A program made the translations under genes and the position numbers. The notes beneath the pieces are model-generated. The model was not told the DNA's origin and did no database searches. It saw only the letters and a program-made list of their open reading frames with translations. DNA of 64,000 bases from Hydnum rufescens UP504 (taxonomy: Eukaryota; Basidiomycota; Agaricomycetes; Cantharellales; Hydnaceae): assembly GCA_014904985.1 (NCBI GenBank), contig MU128942.1, forward strand, positions 244,159-308,158. The letters run 5' to 3'. Shown here piece after piece: positions 1 to 11,745 of this stretch. Within the stretch, counting starts at the first letter, position 1. The number at the start of each line of letters is the position of its first letter.

Positions 1-1300
1 AGGCCCTTCCAGAACATGATCAATGATGTCCTCCAGGAATGGATCACAATGGAGTGTGCATCATGTATCTGGATGACATCCTAAGCTTTGCCAAGACCCG
101 GGAGGAGTACATCCGCGGTGTCCGAGGGATCCTGCAGACACTCCGGGAGAACAACCTCTTCTTGAAACCCGAAAAGTGTGAGTTCTTCCGGGACGGATTG
201 AGTATCTAGGGATGGTGTTCACCCGGATCATGTGGAATGGACCCTATCAAGGTTTGCAGGTGTAATGGAATGGCCAGAACCCAAGAACCTGAAGGAGACG
301 CAGTCATTCCTTGGATTCATCAACTTCTACCGCCGGTTCATCCAGGATTTCGCTAAGGTTGCCAGACCTTTGAATGATCTCACCCGGAAGGACACCCCCT
401 TCCAATGGGCCGATGCCGAACGTAATGCCTTCGTCAAACTGAAATCCCTTGTCACCTCCGCACCGATCCTAGTCTTTTCCCTCTGAATCCGGACGCTTCC
501 GAGTGGAAGCCGATGCCTCCGGATATGCAACCGGAGCAGTACTCTCACAGCTCCAAGAGGATGGAAAGTGGCACCCAGTAGGTTTCCTATCGAAAAGTCT
601 GTCAGAGGCTGAGAGGAATTATGACATCTATGACAAGGAGCTCATGGCCATTATCCGAGCTCTGGAGGCATGGGAGACATTACCTAGAGGGCTCTCCACA
701 TCCGATTGAGATCTTGACGGACCACCAGAACCTTCAGTACTTCCGGACTGCACAGAAGCTGAATCGGAGACAAGCCCGCTGGAATATTTTCCTTTCCCCG
801 GTTCAACTTCACCCTTCCAGCACCGCTCCGGATCACAGTCTGGGGAAACTGGATGCTCTTTCACGGCGGCCCAGACCATCCGCGAGGAGACTCCGATAAC
901 TCCGATGTAGTCCTTACTGAAGCCGACTGCTTTCCAGTCCCGTGCCCTAGACACCACAGAGGTTGTGGCAGTGAGGAACCTAGTCGGAGCTTGATGGCTC
1001 GGATCAAAAGGCCACGGAGATTGATGACAAAGTAGTCCAGATCATCAAGGAGTTAAACGGAGATGGCCCGAAGGCTCACCTGAAAGATTGGGAACTCCAA
1101 GGGTCTCTGGTCCTTTTCCGTGATGTGTCTATGTTCCACTGGACTCCAAACTCCGTCATGACCTAGTCCGTGAACAACACCGACACCACCAACAGGCCAC
1201 CCGGAATGATGGAAGACATACGAACTTGTGTTGCCACTACTGGTGGGCAGGGATGTCACGGTATGTCGCAACTATGTCTCCACCTGTGAACACCGCATCG
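1..1300 (+). pseudogene. Ty3/gypsy pol fragment (copy A): end of RT, RNase H, start of integrase
   Basis: This is the 3' part of a gypsy reverse transcriptase, its RNase H and the zinc-binding start of the integrase. It aligns base for base with 2505-3800 further on. The RT catalytic YLDD box is encoded at about 66-77, the LTR-element connection and RNase H at 230-890, and the integrase HHCC region at about 1130-1290. Reading is broken by many single-base insertions and deletions (for example near 48, 195, 250 and 675 relative to the second copy), yet this copy keeps far more CG dinucleotides than the second. A young copy with many indels is odd, so consensus errors are possible. It enters from outside the window and stops abruptly at about 1290-1325, where protease sequence of a second copy begins. 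Confidence 0.85.
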
Positions 1301-1324
1301 CAAATATGGACACAAATCTCATCT

Positions 1325-4300
1325 ACTGAGCCACAGAGATCAAGGTGAAAATCCAATCACTGTGGACTGGAGCAATCTGTGCTGGAAAGGCCCTACTGGA
1401 CTCCGGAGCCACCAGAATGTTCATGGACCCAGACCTTCAGCAAAGGAAAATGGTCTAGACATATGACCCCTTGCACACCTGATCCCTGTCTACAATGTTG
1501 ATGGAACACTGAATGAAATGGGGTCTGTCCAGTGAAGAGGATTGAGGTCATCCTCCGAATCAATGATCACTCTGAGCAGGTAGTGTTCTCCGATGATCAG
1601 ACTGGGGAAAACCAAGCTGATCATAGGGCACACATGGCTTCACCATCACAACCCGGAGATTGACTGGACAACTGGGGTAAGTCACACTGACCTGGTGTCC
1701 ATCTGACTGTCATGTAGTGATCCGGAAGATGCGGAATGTGGAGCATCAGCGAGGGAGAACCTCCAGGAAGACACTGGAAGAACCCTGGACACCTCCCACT
1801 CCTATGGAGGATGATGCCGACGACATTAATGAGTCCCTGACACTGGAAAAAGGAGATGCCATCTTTGCAGCTTACTTCCCAGTGACACTGAGCACTCCAA
1901 GATTGTCTGAGCAATGAGCACCCCTTCTCAGAGACTGGCAGAGGCTGCGAAAGCCAAAGCAAATGAGCCAGTGAAGACGTTTGAGGAGCTTGTCCCAGAG
2001 GAATTCTGTGACTTCCGAGATGTGTTTTCCAAGGACTCCTTTGATCAGCTCCCTGGCTGGAAACCGTGGGATCACCACATTGAGTTTAACAAGGGAGCCC
2101 AGCTACCTCCCCCAGCCAAACTCTTCCCACTCTCCCCAGCAGAGCAAAAGGAACTCGATGACTTCCTGAAGGAAAACCTGGCCTCCGGTTGGATCTGCCC
2201 TTCCAAATCCCCTATGGCTGCCCCAGTGTTCTTTCGTGAAGAAAAAAGATGGAGGTTTTCGGCTAGTCCAGGACTACCAGAAACTCAATGACATCACGGT
2301 CAAGAATGCATACCCCTTACCTCTGATCTCTGATGTCATTGACTGACTCCGAGGAGCCAAAGTGTTTGGGAAACTGGACTTGTGGTGGGGCTTCCAGAAT
2401 ATCCAGATGGCAGATGGAGAAGAATGGAAAGCAGCTTTCTGGACTAACCGAGGACTGTTTGAACCCTTGGTCATGTTCTTTGGACTTTGCAACTCTCCTG
2501 GGCACCTTCCAGAACATGATCAATGACGTCCTCCAGGAATGGATTGACAATGGAGTGTGCATCATGTATCTGGATGACATCCTAAGCTTTGCCAAGACCC
2601 GGGAGGAGTACATCCGCGGTGTCCGAGGGATCCTGCAGACACTCTGGGAGAACAACCTCTTCTTGAAACCTGAAAAGTGTGAGTTCTTCCAGGACCGGAT
2701 TGAGTATCTAGGGATGGTGTTCACCCCAGATCATGTGGAGATGGACCCTATCAAGGTTGCAGGTGTAATGGAGTGGCCAGAACCCAAGAACCTGAAGGAG
2801 ACACAGTCATTCCTTGGATTCATCAACTTCTACCACTGGTTCATCCAGGATTTCGCTAAGGTTGCCAGACCTTTGAATGATCTCACCTGGAAGGACACTC
2901 CCTTCCAATGGGCTGATGCCAAATGTAATGCCTTTGTCAAACTGAAATCCCTTATCACCTCCGCACTGATCCTAGTCTTTCCCTCCGAGTCCAGATGCTT
3001 CTGAGTGGAAGCTGATGCCTCCAGATATGCAACTGGAGCAGTACTCTCACAGCTCCAAGAGGATGGAAAGTGGCACCCATGTAGGTTTCCTATTGAAAAG
3101 TCTGTCAGAAGCCAAGAGGAATTATGACATCTATGACAAGGAGCTCATGGCCATTATCTGAGCTCTGGAGGCATGGAGACATTACCTAGAGGGCTCTCCA
3201 CATCTGATTGAGATCTTGACAGACCACCAGAACCTTCAGTACTTCCGGACTGCACAGAAGCTGAATCAGAGACAAGCCCACTGGAATATTTTCCTTTCCC
3301 AGTTCAACTTCACCCTCCAGCACTGCTCCGGATCACAGTCAGGGAAACCAGATGCTCTTTCATGGTGCCCAGACCATCTGCAGAGGAGACTCAATAACTC
3401 CGATGTAGTCCTACTGAAGCTGACTGCTTTCCAGTCCCAGTGCCCTAGACACCACAGAGGTTGTGGCAGTAGAAGGACCTAGTCAGAGCTTGATAGCTCA
3501 GATCAAAAGGGCAATGGAGATTGATGACAAAGTAGTCCAGATCATCAAGGAGTTAAATGGAGATGGCCTGAAGGCTCACCTGAAATATTGGGAACTCCAA
3601 GGGTCTCTGGTCCTTTTCCGCGGATGTGTCTATGTTCCACTGGACTCCAAACTCTGTCACGACCTAGTCCATGAACACCACGACACCCCAACCACAGGCC
3701 ACCCTGGACAATGGAAGACATATGAACTTGTGTCTCACCACTACTGGTGGCCAGGGATGTCATGGTATGTCGCAACCTATGTTTCCACCTGTGACACCTG
3801 CAATCGGACCGAAACCTTCCCATCCAAACTGTCTGGAACTCTCCACCCTAATCTGGTCCAGACCACCGATGGCAAGTTATATCAGTGGACATGATCACGG
3901 AGCTCCCAGAGTCACATGGATTTGACAGTGTGATGATCGTTGTTGACCAACTCTCCAAACGGATTCATGTGATGCCCACAATGACCACAGTGGACTCCAC
4001 TGGAGTCACCCGCCTTTTCCAAGACAATGTCTGGAGGCACCACAGCCTTCCAGAGACCATCATCAGCGATCAGGGCACCACATTCACCTCGAAGTTCATG
4101 AAGGAACTCAATTTGCTCCTTGGAGTTAAAACCAACTTCTCCACAGCATTCCACCCCCAGACAGATGGACAGATGGAGCGAGTCAATCAGGAGATCGAGC
4201 CAGTACCTCTGGATCTTTGTCAACCACAGACAAAATGATTGGGCAGACTGGCTCCCTATGGCGGAGTTTGCATACAATAACCGGATTCACTCCTCCACCT

Positions 4301-4932
4301 GGGAAACCCCATTCTGCCTTGACTCTGGCCAAGATCCTTGCCTCAGTACTGAACCAATCTGCCCTGGAGTTGTTGAAGCAGCCACGGACTTTGTCACATG
4401 GATGCAGAAAACCTCTGAGGAAGCCCAGTCTGCTCTCCGCCAAGCAGCCGAGGACATGGCTCATCACTATGATGCTCACCGGACAGAAGCCCTGGAGTAT
4501 GCAGTCAGAGACTCAGTATGGCTGGACACTCACAACATTTCCATTGACTGCCCAGCCTGGAAACTCTTGGACAAGTGGTTAGGCCCATACAAAGTAGACA
4601 AGGTGATCTCCTGCTCTGCTATCCAGCTCAAACTTCCCTCCTCCATGCGAGTCCACCTGGTGTTCCATGTCTCGAAACTCTGCCCTTTCTGGCCTGACCC
4701 AATTATGGATTGTGTTGCACATCCTCCACCTCCTCCTATCCTCCATGGTGGTGAGGAGGAGTATGAGGTGGAATGGATTGAAAACTCCTGCTATTTCCAA
4801 GGCCAACTCCAGTACTTGGTGAAATGGAAAGGCTACCCGCCCTCGGAGAACCAATGGCTTCTGGAGACCAATCTAGGTAATGCCCTGGAAGTTGTCGCAG
4901 AGTTCCACCTTGCTCATCCAGAAGCTCCATGA
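1325..4932 (+). pseudogene. pol: Gypsy pol (protease, RT, RNase H, integrase, chromodomain), broken
   Basis: The polyprotein would process and copy element RNA and insert the cDNA. Visible parts in order: retropepsin with DSGAT at 1399-1413; the linker ending in an RT start region (about 1914-2290); RT with YLDD at 2566-2577; RNase H (about 3020-3360); integrase zinc region with H-H-C-C (about 3655-3800); integrase core with the first Asp near 3888, SDQGT near 4065 and the Glu within QMERVNQE near 4180; and a C-terminal chromodomain (VKWKGYPPSENQW, about 4819-4857) that in relatives targets insertion to heterochromatin. It is interrupted by stops and frameshifts. The stop TGA at 3002-3004 is CGA at 500-502 in copy A, a direct CpG-deamination nonsense change. 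Not functional as it stands. Confidence 0.88.
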
Positions 4933-5064
4933 TGGATCAGCACCATTGACTTCTCCTCCGTTGGGTTCCAGACATGTCCACTCCTAACTGAACCCCCTGC
5001 AGACCTCCCGGACTGGTCAACCCATTGATCCCTGCTCCCCTGGCCAATTGGGATGATTGGCCCT

Positions 5065-5077
5065 AAGAGGGGGGTGA
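5065..5077 (+). other. Polypurine tract of gypsy copy B
   Basis: The purine-rich run AAGAGGGGGGTGA lies directly against the LTR start. In LTR retrotransposons this is the primer for plus-strand DNA synthesis. The same run is seen on the minus strand just beside 50273 in the second element. Confidence 0.75.
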
Positions 5078-5729
5078 TGTCAGGGTCTGCCCCTTACTCC
5101 AGTCAACTCCGGATCACTCCGGTCCTTGTCCACCCACCTCCAGTCTGGTTCTCCACTTATTTCCTTTGCCCAAGTCCACTTTGCTTCCGGCTTGATTCCA
5201 GTTTGACTCTGGTCCAACCCTATCTTGGTTTCATTTCCTTTTCATTTCCCTTTCATTTCCCATTGCTTCCGGTTTGCCCCTGGCCAAGTTCCTGTTCCTG
5301 TTCCTGTCCCCCTTGTAACCACCCCCAGTTTAGTGATCACTCCCCTGTAGTATAGTCATCACATATAAGTAGTCTGAGAGCGAAGTCCAGAGACCCCAGC
5401 TTTGGTCTCTCAGGATTTCTGCTGTTACTCTGGACTACAGGTCAGCCTTCATGTATTCTGTATTCATATTACATAATCTCAGGATTTCCACTGTTACTCC
5501 AGACTACAGGTCCGAGTACTTTCCAGTTGACTCCATGAGCTTAAGGGCCACTGTGCTCATTTCTGCCTAGTCCCCTCTGGGCTGCTGGACTGCCTCTCTG
5601 TCCCCTCCTATCCTTGTTATCTCATTCTTGCCCAGATTCTCCCAGACTTAGCTGGACTTACACCAGACTTAGCCGGAATTATCTGTGTTTATATTTGTTT
5701 GGTGCTCTTGTCGCAGCATGGCCCTGACA
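5078..5729 (+). mobile_element. 3' LTR, family A (652 bp)
   Basis: Begins TGTCAGGG and ends CCCTGACA, a perfect 8-bp terminal inverted repeat. Other copies lie on the minus strand at 49614-50273, 56721-57214 (partial) and 59398-60056 (solo). It contains a TATA-like box (about 5361-5369) and a repeated motif CTCAGGATTTC followed by CTGTTACTC, seen at about 5408 and 5477. The LTR ends exactly where an older minus-strand retroelement relic resumes, so this element probably inserted into that relic. Confidence 0.92.
5361..5408 (+). promoter_or_regulatory. LTR-A promoter and likely self-primer at RNA start
   Basis: A TATA-like ATATAAG sits at 5363-5369. About 30 bases downstream is AGCTTTGGTCT (5398-5408), the exact reverse complement of the 11 bases beside the 5' LTR of the sister element (56708-56718). 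In Tf1/sushi elements the RNA 5' end pairs with the primer-binding site in this way. The start site itself is inferred from TATA spacing. Confidence 0.6.
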
Positions 5730-5730
5730 C

Positions 5731-6757
5731 CTGATGGGTTTCCTTTTTCATAGACTTGAATATCCATTCCATGGTTTCCATCTGTTGCTCCTTCATATTT
5801 GATTTGAGCACCAACTCCTACTAGCCATGGTTGTCCAAGAAGTATGTTATGGCTGTTGAAGCTTCCCATTTTAACAAAGAAGTAATGATCAAATCTTATC
5901 CCTCCTATTTCAATTGGAGCATTTTGATAGCATCCTACAGGGGGTTCTGGTCTGCTATTGATTCCTTGCAATGACCAGTTTTGTCCATTATAGTCTATTG
6001 GGATGTTTAATATTTGTTGGACTTCCTGGAGATGAGGTTCAATTCAGACCCTGTGTTGATCACAAGCACTGCATCATTGGTTCCATTCTGACCTGTGGCC
6101 TTGGCCCCAATTTTTCCTGTATCCATGGCAAACAAGGGATTTGGTTCAAGAGAACCAACAAGATTCACTTGTGTTTGTGGGTATGAATTTTCATCCAAGT
6201 CTCTGGCCATCATGGTTTGTATAAGGTCATAGTAGTCATCTTGTTCTGCCTCATCATTGGGGTCATAATAAGGGGCCTTGGTTGTTGGAAAATGTGGTTT
6301 AATGGTGGCATGATTAACTGTAAGTGGTTCTCAAAGTTTGGGATTATAGTTGTGTTTTAGTTTGAGTTCAGCTGCAAATATTTTGGCAGCTCCATGTGCC
6401 AATCCAAGGAAGTCTCCAAGAGTTATTTTAACTTTTTGGTTAAGTACTTTGCTATTTCCTCATCTTCACAGGCATCTTGAAATTCTGTGGTAAAGTGATA
6501 GGTTGGAGGATTCTTTGGAATTCATTTCTCAGGATGAGCCATTTCTATGTCTATGGTTTCCTCTGGAAATGGTCCAGCCTTTTATGAGCAGGCTTTTCTG
6601 TCATAGGCTCTTTCATTACTGAAGAAGGCAATATTCCTGGAGGATAACTTGACTGTGGAGAATTTTCAGGGGCTGATTGTACTGGTTCTGGAGGTTTTGG
6701 CTGATTAACTGGAGGTTTAACTTGTGTTTGGCCAGGTGGAGGCACATCACCATACAC
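5731..6757 (-). pseudogene. Gag-protease relic of a second LTR retroelement
   Basis: Minus-strand fragments read as a proline-rich segment (6551-6757), a segment with the sequence ITLGDFLGLAHGAAK (about 6360-6460), and an aspartic-protease-like region (about 5731-6213). The protease active site appears as NTGSELNLIS instead of the expected D-T/S-G, and a later HNILLGQPWLV resembles the second retropepsin strand. The family is unlike the protease of the flanking gypsy element. The catalytic Asp is lost and stops separate the pieces. No matching RT was found, since the flanking LTR-A element truncates it. The identification as a gypsy-like gag-protease is an inference from the protease motif and context. 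Confidence 0.6.
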
Positions 6758-8268
6758 TCAATGTTTAGATGTTGTGTGGTTTTATCTCCCATTGGGTTGT
6801 GGCAATTGTCTGGTTTGTTAGTTTTGGTGGCTGGTGCAGATATAAATGGACCTGCTGCTATTGCATATGAGTGTGTTCTAAAGGGGGAGAGTCCATTTTC
6901 ATTGACAATACTGATTGCTCCTGTGGTTCATTGATGAGAAGATCCCTCCCTAATTCATTTGATGTCATCCACAATGGCTTGTTGGATTCCCCTTTTTCCA
7001 GCTATTCCTCATGGCAGTTGTGTGTCATCCATCTTCACAAGTCTTCCTTTGATAGAGTATTAGATGTTTGTGTGTTTGAAGGATCAGACAGCAGTACACT
7101 TGTACCTCTAGCAAATATTGCCCTCCAATAAGGGTTTGGTTGTGCTCAATCTGGATTTATAATTGTAAAACCTGGCAACCCCAGGGAAAACCATTATAAA
7201 TCCCAACTGTGATTACATTGTTGTACAGAATATCACAAGAAGCAAAAGTGTGAAAGAAATGAGCTTGTAAACAGGGGAAGACCCACATGGAGGTGAACAG
7301 GGGATGGTGGTGGGAAGGTGCATGAGAGAAAGATTGGACAGGATGCAGAAAAAAGAATAGGGAGAAAGTAGCAAGGAGACCCTGTACTTATATCCCCACA
7401 GTCTTTGCATCCTGTGGTAACCTGGCTCAGGGTCCCTCATAGTAGAGTGACTCTGCCACCTCAAGTATGACTGAGTCAGGAGGTGGACAGCCTTTATGCA
7501 AGAGACTATCCATGCAGTGTGTCTTGCATGCCAGACATGGTGGCTACAGAATGGACACAATCTGTGTGGCAGAAGAAATGGATGTGGTCTGTATTATCAC
7601 ACAAGCCTGGTGTAATATGTGCCTTCATTAAACATCAAATTCCATGACAAACCATAGCTGTAGCATCTGGGCAGTTCTTCATTCCAACATTATGTGCTCC
7701 TGCCTGTTTTATCACAGAACCAGCAAAGGGTTGCACCAGCTGATGCATTGGGACCTGGGGATGATTAGATCCTGCATTTCTGGGTGATGAAGTCATGTAT
7801 AAGGACTTGGAGCTTGCCCCTTGTGCTGTGACTGTGCCATATGTATTTTCATGTCATTGAAGGACTGTGTGAGGTCACTGATTTGCTGTCACATTGTGAA
7901 GTGATGGAATTATTGTAGGTTTTGGTTTGGTGGATACTTTCTTAATGGATATAGGTGATATTCCTACTTGTTAGGGGTTGTTTGTAGTATGAGGAAGAGA
8001 TTATGTAATCAATGTTGAGTACAAAGAGTAGCCCCTAATATGATTGAGTTCATGGCATGAGGATTACATAAGGTCATGAAGGACAAGTACATGAGAGAAG
8101 TGGAGCAAGAGGGACTGATTTCTCAGGGAGGCTTAACACAAGGATATGAGAAGGGTGATGAGGAGAAGGACAATCACTGACATATATTCTTGATCTTCTA
8201 AGGGATTGAGAATACAGGAGTATCTACTTATCTACTAGTAGATCAAGGAGAGATTGGTAATCAGATTA
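6758..8268. other. No recognisable gene; decayed AT-rich retroelement DNA
   Basis: Short open frames here show no family motif. A frame on the minus strand at 7213-7560 has scattered Cys and His but no proper zinc knuckle. The stretch is almost devoid of CG, like the relics on both sides, and is probably further gag or leader sequence of the minus-strand element. Confidence 0.5.
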
Positions 8269-8500
8269 TTAAGAAGGCTGAATGAGAGGATTGATAATGG
8301 TGAGCAATATGGGCAGTGAGAAGGAGAGGTCACATGATGAAGTTACAAGTATGACTTGTAACACTACTGGTTCATCCTCACTTTCGCTTTCTGAGCTGCC
8401 ATCATCCTCCACACTCTCTGGGGCTTCTGGTTCATCTAAGGGGTCACTGTATCTTCCATGTGGTCTGTAATAACTGGTCTTTGTTTGGGCTTTCTGGCTT
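8269..8500 (-). pseudogene. Acidic gag-like fragment
   Basis: A minus-strand frame encodes a Pro/Asp/Glu/Ser-rich segment including RYSDPLDEPEAPESVEDD and a following acidic Ser run. Such acidic stretches occur in Gag proteins of fungal gypsy elements. It is in the orientation and place expected for gag of the relic at 5731-6757. No capsid or zinc-knuckle motif supports it, so the call is tentative. Confidence 0.3.
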
Positions 8501-8550
8501 TTGTAGTGGTGTAGAAGGATAAAGTAAAAGAGAGGATCTGATTTATGCAT

Positions 8551-9175
8551 TTAGGGGCCTGGGAAATGCAGCTGTGAAAAGAATCACATGATCAGAAAAG
8601 TGGAGAAGGTCCTGGAACGAACAAGGAATGGAATGTTAGATCTCAATAGACACCTCTAGAATAGTAAGGAAGTTAGATGGGGGATGATAGAATGTTCTAG
8701 AATGGGTCCTTAAAGGTATAAATATCCCTGCAATCCAGCATGGCAGAACAACAAATCCAACACTAGGACTAGCTAGTAGAAGTCTGTCTCATAGTGATTG
8801 ACTGTTCCCTGGTATCAAGCCTTGTAAATTCACCTTGCCAGTGCAATTAAGTACCTCTGGTGTGGTCCAGCTAGTGAATGGAATGTGTGTAGTCCCACTA
8901 GTTGTAGAATCACCCACTATAGTTAAAGTTCACTTGCATCTGAATCTGAATCTAAACCCAGGCATAGTGATCTGGTAAATACTGCATATCCAATACAGGC
9001 ATAGTGACCTGATACAACCTCTCACCTGGACTCCAAGTAGCTGGAACTTTGATTACATAATACACACACATTAACACAATTGACATAGCACTACAAGCCA
9101 TTACTCTCTTAGAACACTAGACCAATACATTTCCAGTTTGTCTCATCCTTCCTTGACTTGACCTAGAGTCATATT
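8551..9175. other. Non-coding; possible old LTR promoter
   Basis: No coding frame. GGTATAAATATCCC at about 8714-8727 looks like a core promoter of an LTR on the plus strand, followed by a CA-rich stretch with repeats of 'CAGGCATAGTGA' near 8960 and 9000. LTR borders could not be defined. Confidence 0.3.
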
Positions 9176-9858
9176 TGTCAGGATCAAATTGACATTTGCT
9201 TATGCTTGTGGACTTACCTGTCAGAGTATCATTCTTCATTGACTCTATCATATGGTGCCTACTTCTTTGAATGCTTTTGTCTCCTCTCTCCCTCCATTCA
9301 GTCAGGGTGTTATTGTCATCCTTGCCATTATTGGCATTTCTCTTCTTGTCATTGCCCTCATACTACTGGGCCTTGACTGGCAGGCTATGGGCTGGGTAAT
9401 CAACCAGTGGCAGCATTGGCAGCCTCGTCAGCACCTCTTGTCCCCTTGCTCCCCATGTGAGTCAATGCAGTTGCCAATCCAGACTCCTCCTCCTCTTCCT
9501 CCTACTCTTCCCCCATTCCCTGAATCCTTGCCACCCCTCCCAATCCTGGCTCCCTCAGCATCACTATGGTCCTTTGACTCCATTGACACCTTTGGGGTAC
9601 CCAGGCATACACTGCCTTGGAAGGATATGTGCTATAGAAGAAGGATTGGGAGCTCCAATGACTGTCAAATCAAACTCTGGTTCAGCCAGTGTGTAGATGG
9701 GAGACTGTATTTCTGTTTTCATTCAATGGGCTGGTTTGCTCTGATGGTTGATCACTCTCTAACAAGTTGTGTATGATATTCAGTGGAGGATAAGGTTGTG
9801 ATATGGACTAGCTATAGTCAATGATATATCATGGGATGCTTGTGAAAGGCTTATACAT

Positions 9859-11072
9859 TGTTGGAGGGACAAATCCCTACACTATAGAAACCCCATCCAA
9901 GGCCAATTTTACAAACAAACAAACAGACTGAATGTCCATCCCGTCCTCAATTTTTAAACTGTTCATTCATTGGAGAAACAGTCCAAATTCTACACATCTG
10001 AAACCCCTCATTCCACATTGTTCCTTTGCCTTAAGGGTGAAGAATTGTGATTATGTAATGATGCGGAGTGTGCCTAGCCTTCATTCTGGACCTGTGGACC
10101 TGTCACATGATCCAAAAAGGGATTATGTCACTCTAAAGGAGTATTTTTCGAATTTCTCTGTCATTTTTGATCGGATCGACTTGGAGCGACTGCTCCCAGA
10201 AAGATACGAATCGTACCTATCGAACGGTACCAAACACGAAACAAATGGATCAAAAATGCGGTCCCTGTACCAATATCTTTCCATGATTCATACTCTGAAG
10301 GAGTATTTCTTGATTTTCAAAGCCAATTATTATCGGATTCGTTCGCGAGTACCACTCCCTAAAAGCTGTTAAACATGCGCATCGAATGGTACCAAGGGCA
10401 AAACGAGCGGACGCGAACTCCATTTTTCACAAGACAACCCCTTCCTCATGACTCCCCCCTTGCTCCACCAACACAAATGACAAATTGGTTCTGGCCCTCT
10501 TAATTCCGATGCAAAGGACACTCAGGGAAACCTATTCCACCATTCCTTAAGGGAATGTATCCAGTTTCAAGGGGGGAATGCCTTGTAAAGTGTTTTTTGT
10601 CTCTTTTTCACTTGATTCTTGAATATCTCCACCAGTTTTGAAGCTTTTAGCTTCATTTCTTTTTCATTATGCTTCCCTTAACTCCGCTTTTCTTCCAGAA
10701 TTTTGAATTGTGGTCTGGAATGTATATAAAGGGGAGGGAGCATGTAAATAGTTGGTTTTTCCCCTATCACAGTCTGAGGCACTGAAGTATTGCTGCTGTC
10801 TGGAGGAGATTTCCCACTTGTCAAGACTGTGTACAGCTGCATTAAGACTGAATAGTCAGGAGGACAACTTCAGGGTGTGGCCTTGACATCTTATTTTGTG
10901 ACACTGATTTATTCCCTTGAGCAACCACTGTTCATTGGAATTTTCTATTAACCAGAAAGACCTTTGTTTCCCCAGACCTGAATATTCGAATTGTCCCTGT
11001 GGCTCCCTTCATTTGTCCTATCCTCAATGACATGGACAGTAGTTGGATTGGTTTTTAACCATCCTGCTTACA
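9859..11072 (+). mobile_element. Solo LTR-C (copy 1) with ACAT target duplication
   Basis: Begins TGTTGGAGGGACAAATCC and ends CATCCTGCTTACA. It is flanked on both sides by ACAT (9855-9858 and 11073-11076). It aligns with 50801-52157 and with 45603-47152 (minus). TATA box TATATAAAGG is at about 10722-10731. The region 10130-10330 keeps several CG sites. The conserved repeated block 'TTTTGATCGGATCGACT' is at about 10165. It contains no coding capacity that I can support; the small frame at 9932-10372 crosses repeated LTR motifs. Confidence 0.85.
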
Positions 11073-11448
11073 ACATGTTGTATTGAACTGTTTACTGCTA
11101 TTTGTGTGTACCTATTTGTGTCCTCCTGGTCAAAATGCAGATTCTAATGAGGGTTCTAGACTAGTTTAAGCTTGATTCAGTGTGTCAACATGTTTCTTTC
11201 TTCTTCTGACTTGACTTTGTTATTACTCACCTTTCCTTGGCTTAGTATTTTGAATAGAGCGCTTCCAGTGACTTTAGTCTTAACAACCTTGTATATGACT
11301 TAGCTCCAGATGGCTTTAGATCAGTACTCACTTCAGATGCAAGCAGATTTGTAGACAGTAGTATATTCCAGTAGTGAGGAGATGGGGGGGATACAGGAAA
11401 ATCCACCAGCTTTTATACCTTTCTGAAAGTGGCTGTGTTTAAAGAATA

Positions 11449-11745
11449 TGACTCACTCCTAGGTGAGTCATATGTGAGTCATAGGTGAGAACAATAGGGT
11501 TGTCAAGGAGGCTGAGTCATTCATAAAGTGGTTGCAAGGAAGGTGAGTCATTCATAAACAGAACAAAAGGGTTGCGAAGAAGGTGTTATCTTTCATGAAG
11601 TGGTTGCAAGGAAGGTGAGTCATTCATAAACAGAACAAAAGGGTTGTGAAGAAGGTGTTATCTTTCATGAAGTGGTTGCAAGGAAGGTGAGTCATTCATA
11701 AACAGAACAAAAGGGTTGCTAAGGAGGTGTTATCTTTCTTATCTG
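11449..11745. repeat. 72-bp tandem repeat rich in TGAGTCA
   Basis: Seven TGAGTCA or TGACTCA heptamers lie at 11449, 11464, 11475, 11513, 11544, 11616 and 11688. The last three are spaced exactly 72 bp as part of a tandem unit containing AAGTGGTTGCAAGGAAGG. TGA(G/C)TCA is the known binding site of fungal Gcn4/AP-1-type bZIP factors. The cluster sits next to the TATA box of LTR-C' (upstream of it on neither strand clearly), so a regulatory role is only a possibility. Confidence 0.75.

Larger units (their letters stand above)
1300..5729 (+). mobile_element. Ty3/gypsy chromovirus, 5'-truncated (copy B)
   Basis: A plus-strand LTR retrotransposon running from the protease region to a complete 3' LTR. 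No 5' LTR or gag is present: protease sequence joins directly to the integrase start of copy A, which suggests a deletion or recombination between two copies. The domain order protease, RT, RNase H, integrase, chromodomain is that of fungal chromoviruses. It is about 85-90% similar by eye to the minus-strand element at 49614-57214, with most differences at former CG sites. Confidence 0.85.

Noticed and set aside
5053..5355. Open frame of 100 codons in LTR-A
   Set aside because: It lies wholly in the polypurine tract and U3 of the LTR, is low-complexity, and is not kept in other LTR-A copies.
9932..10372. 146-codon open frame in LTR-C
   Set aside because: It spans the repeated LTR block and is broken in copies 2 and 3.
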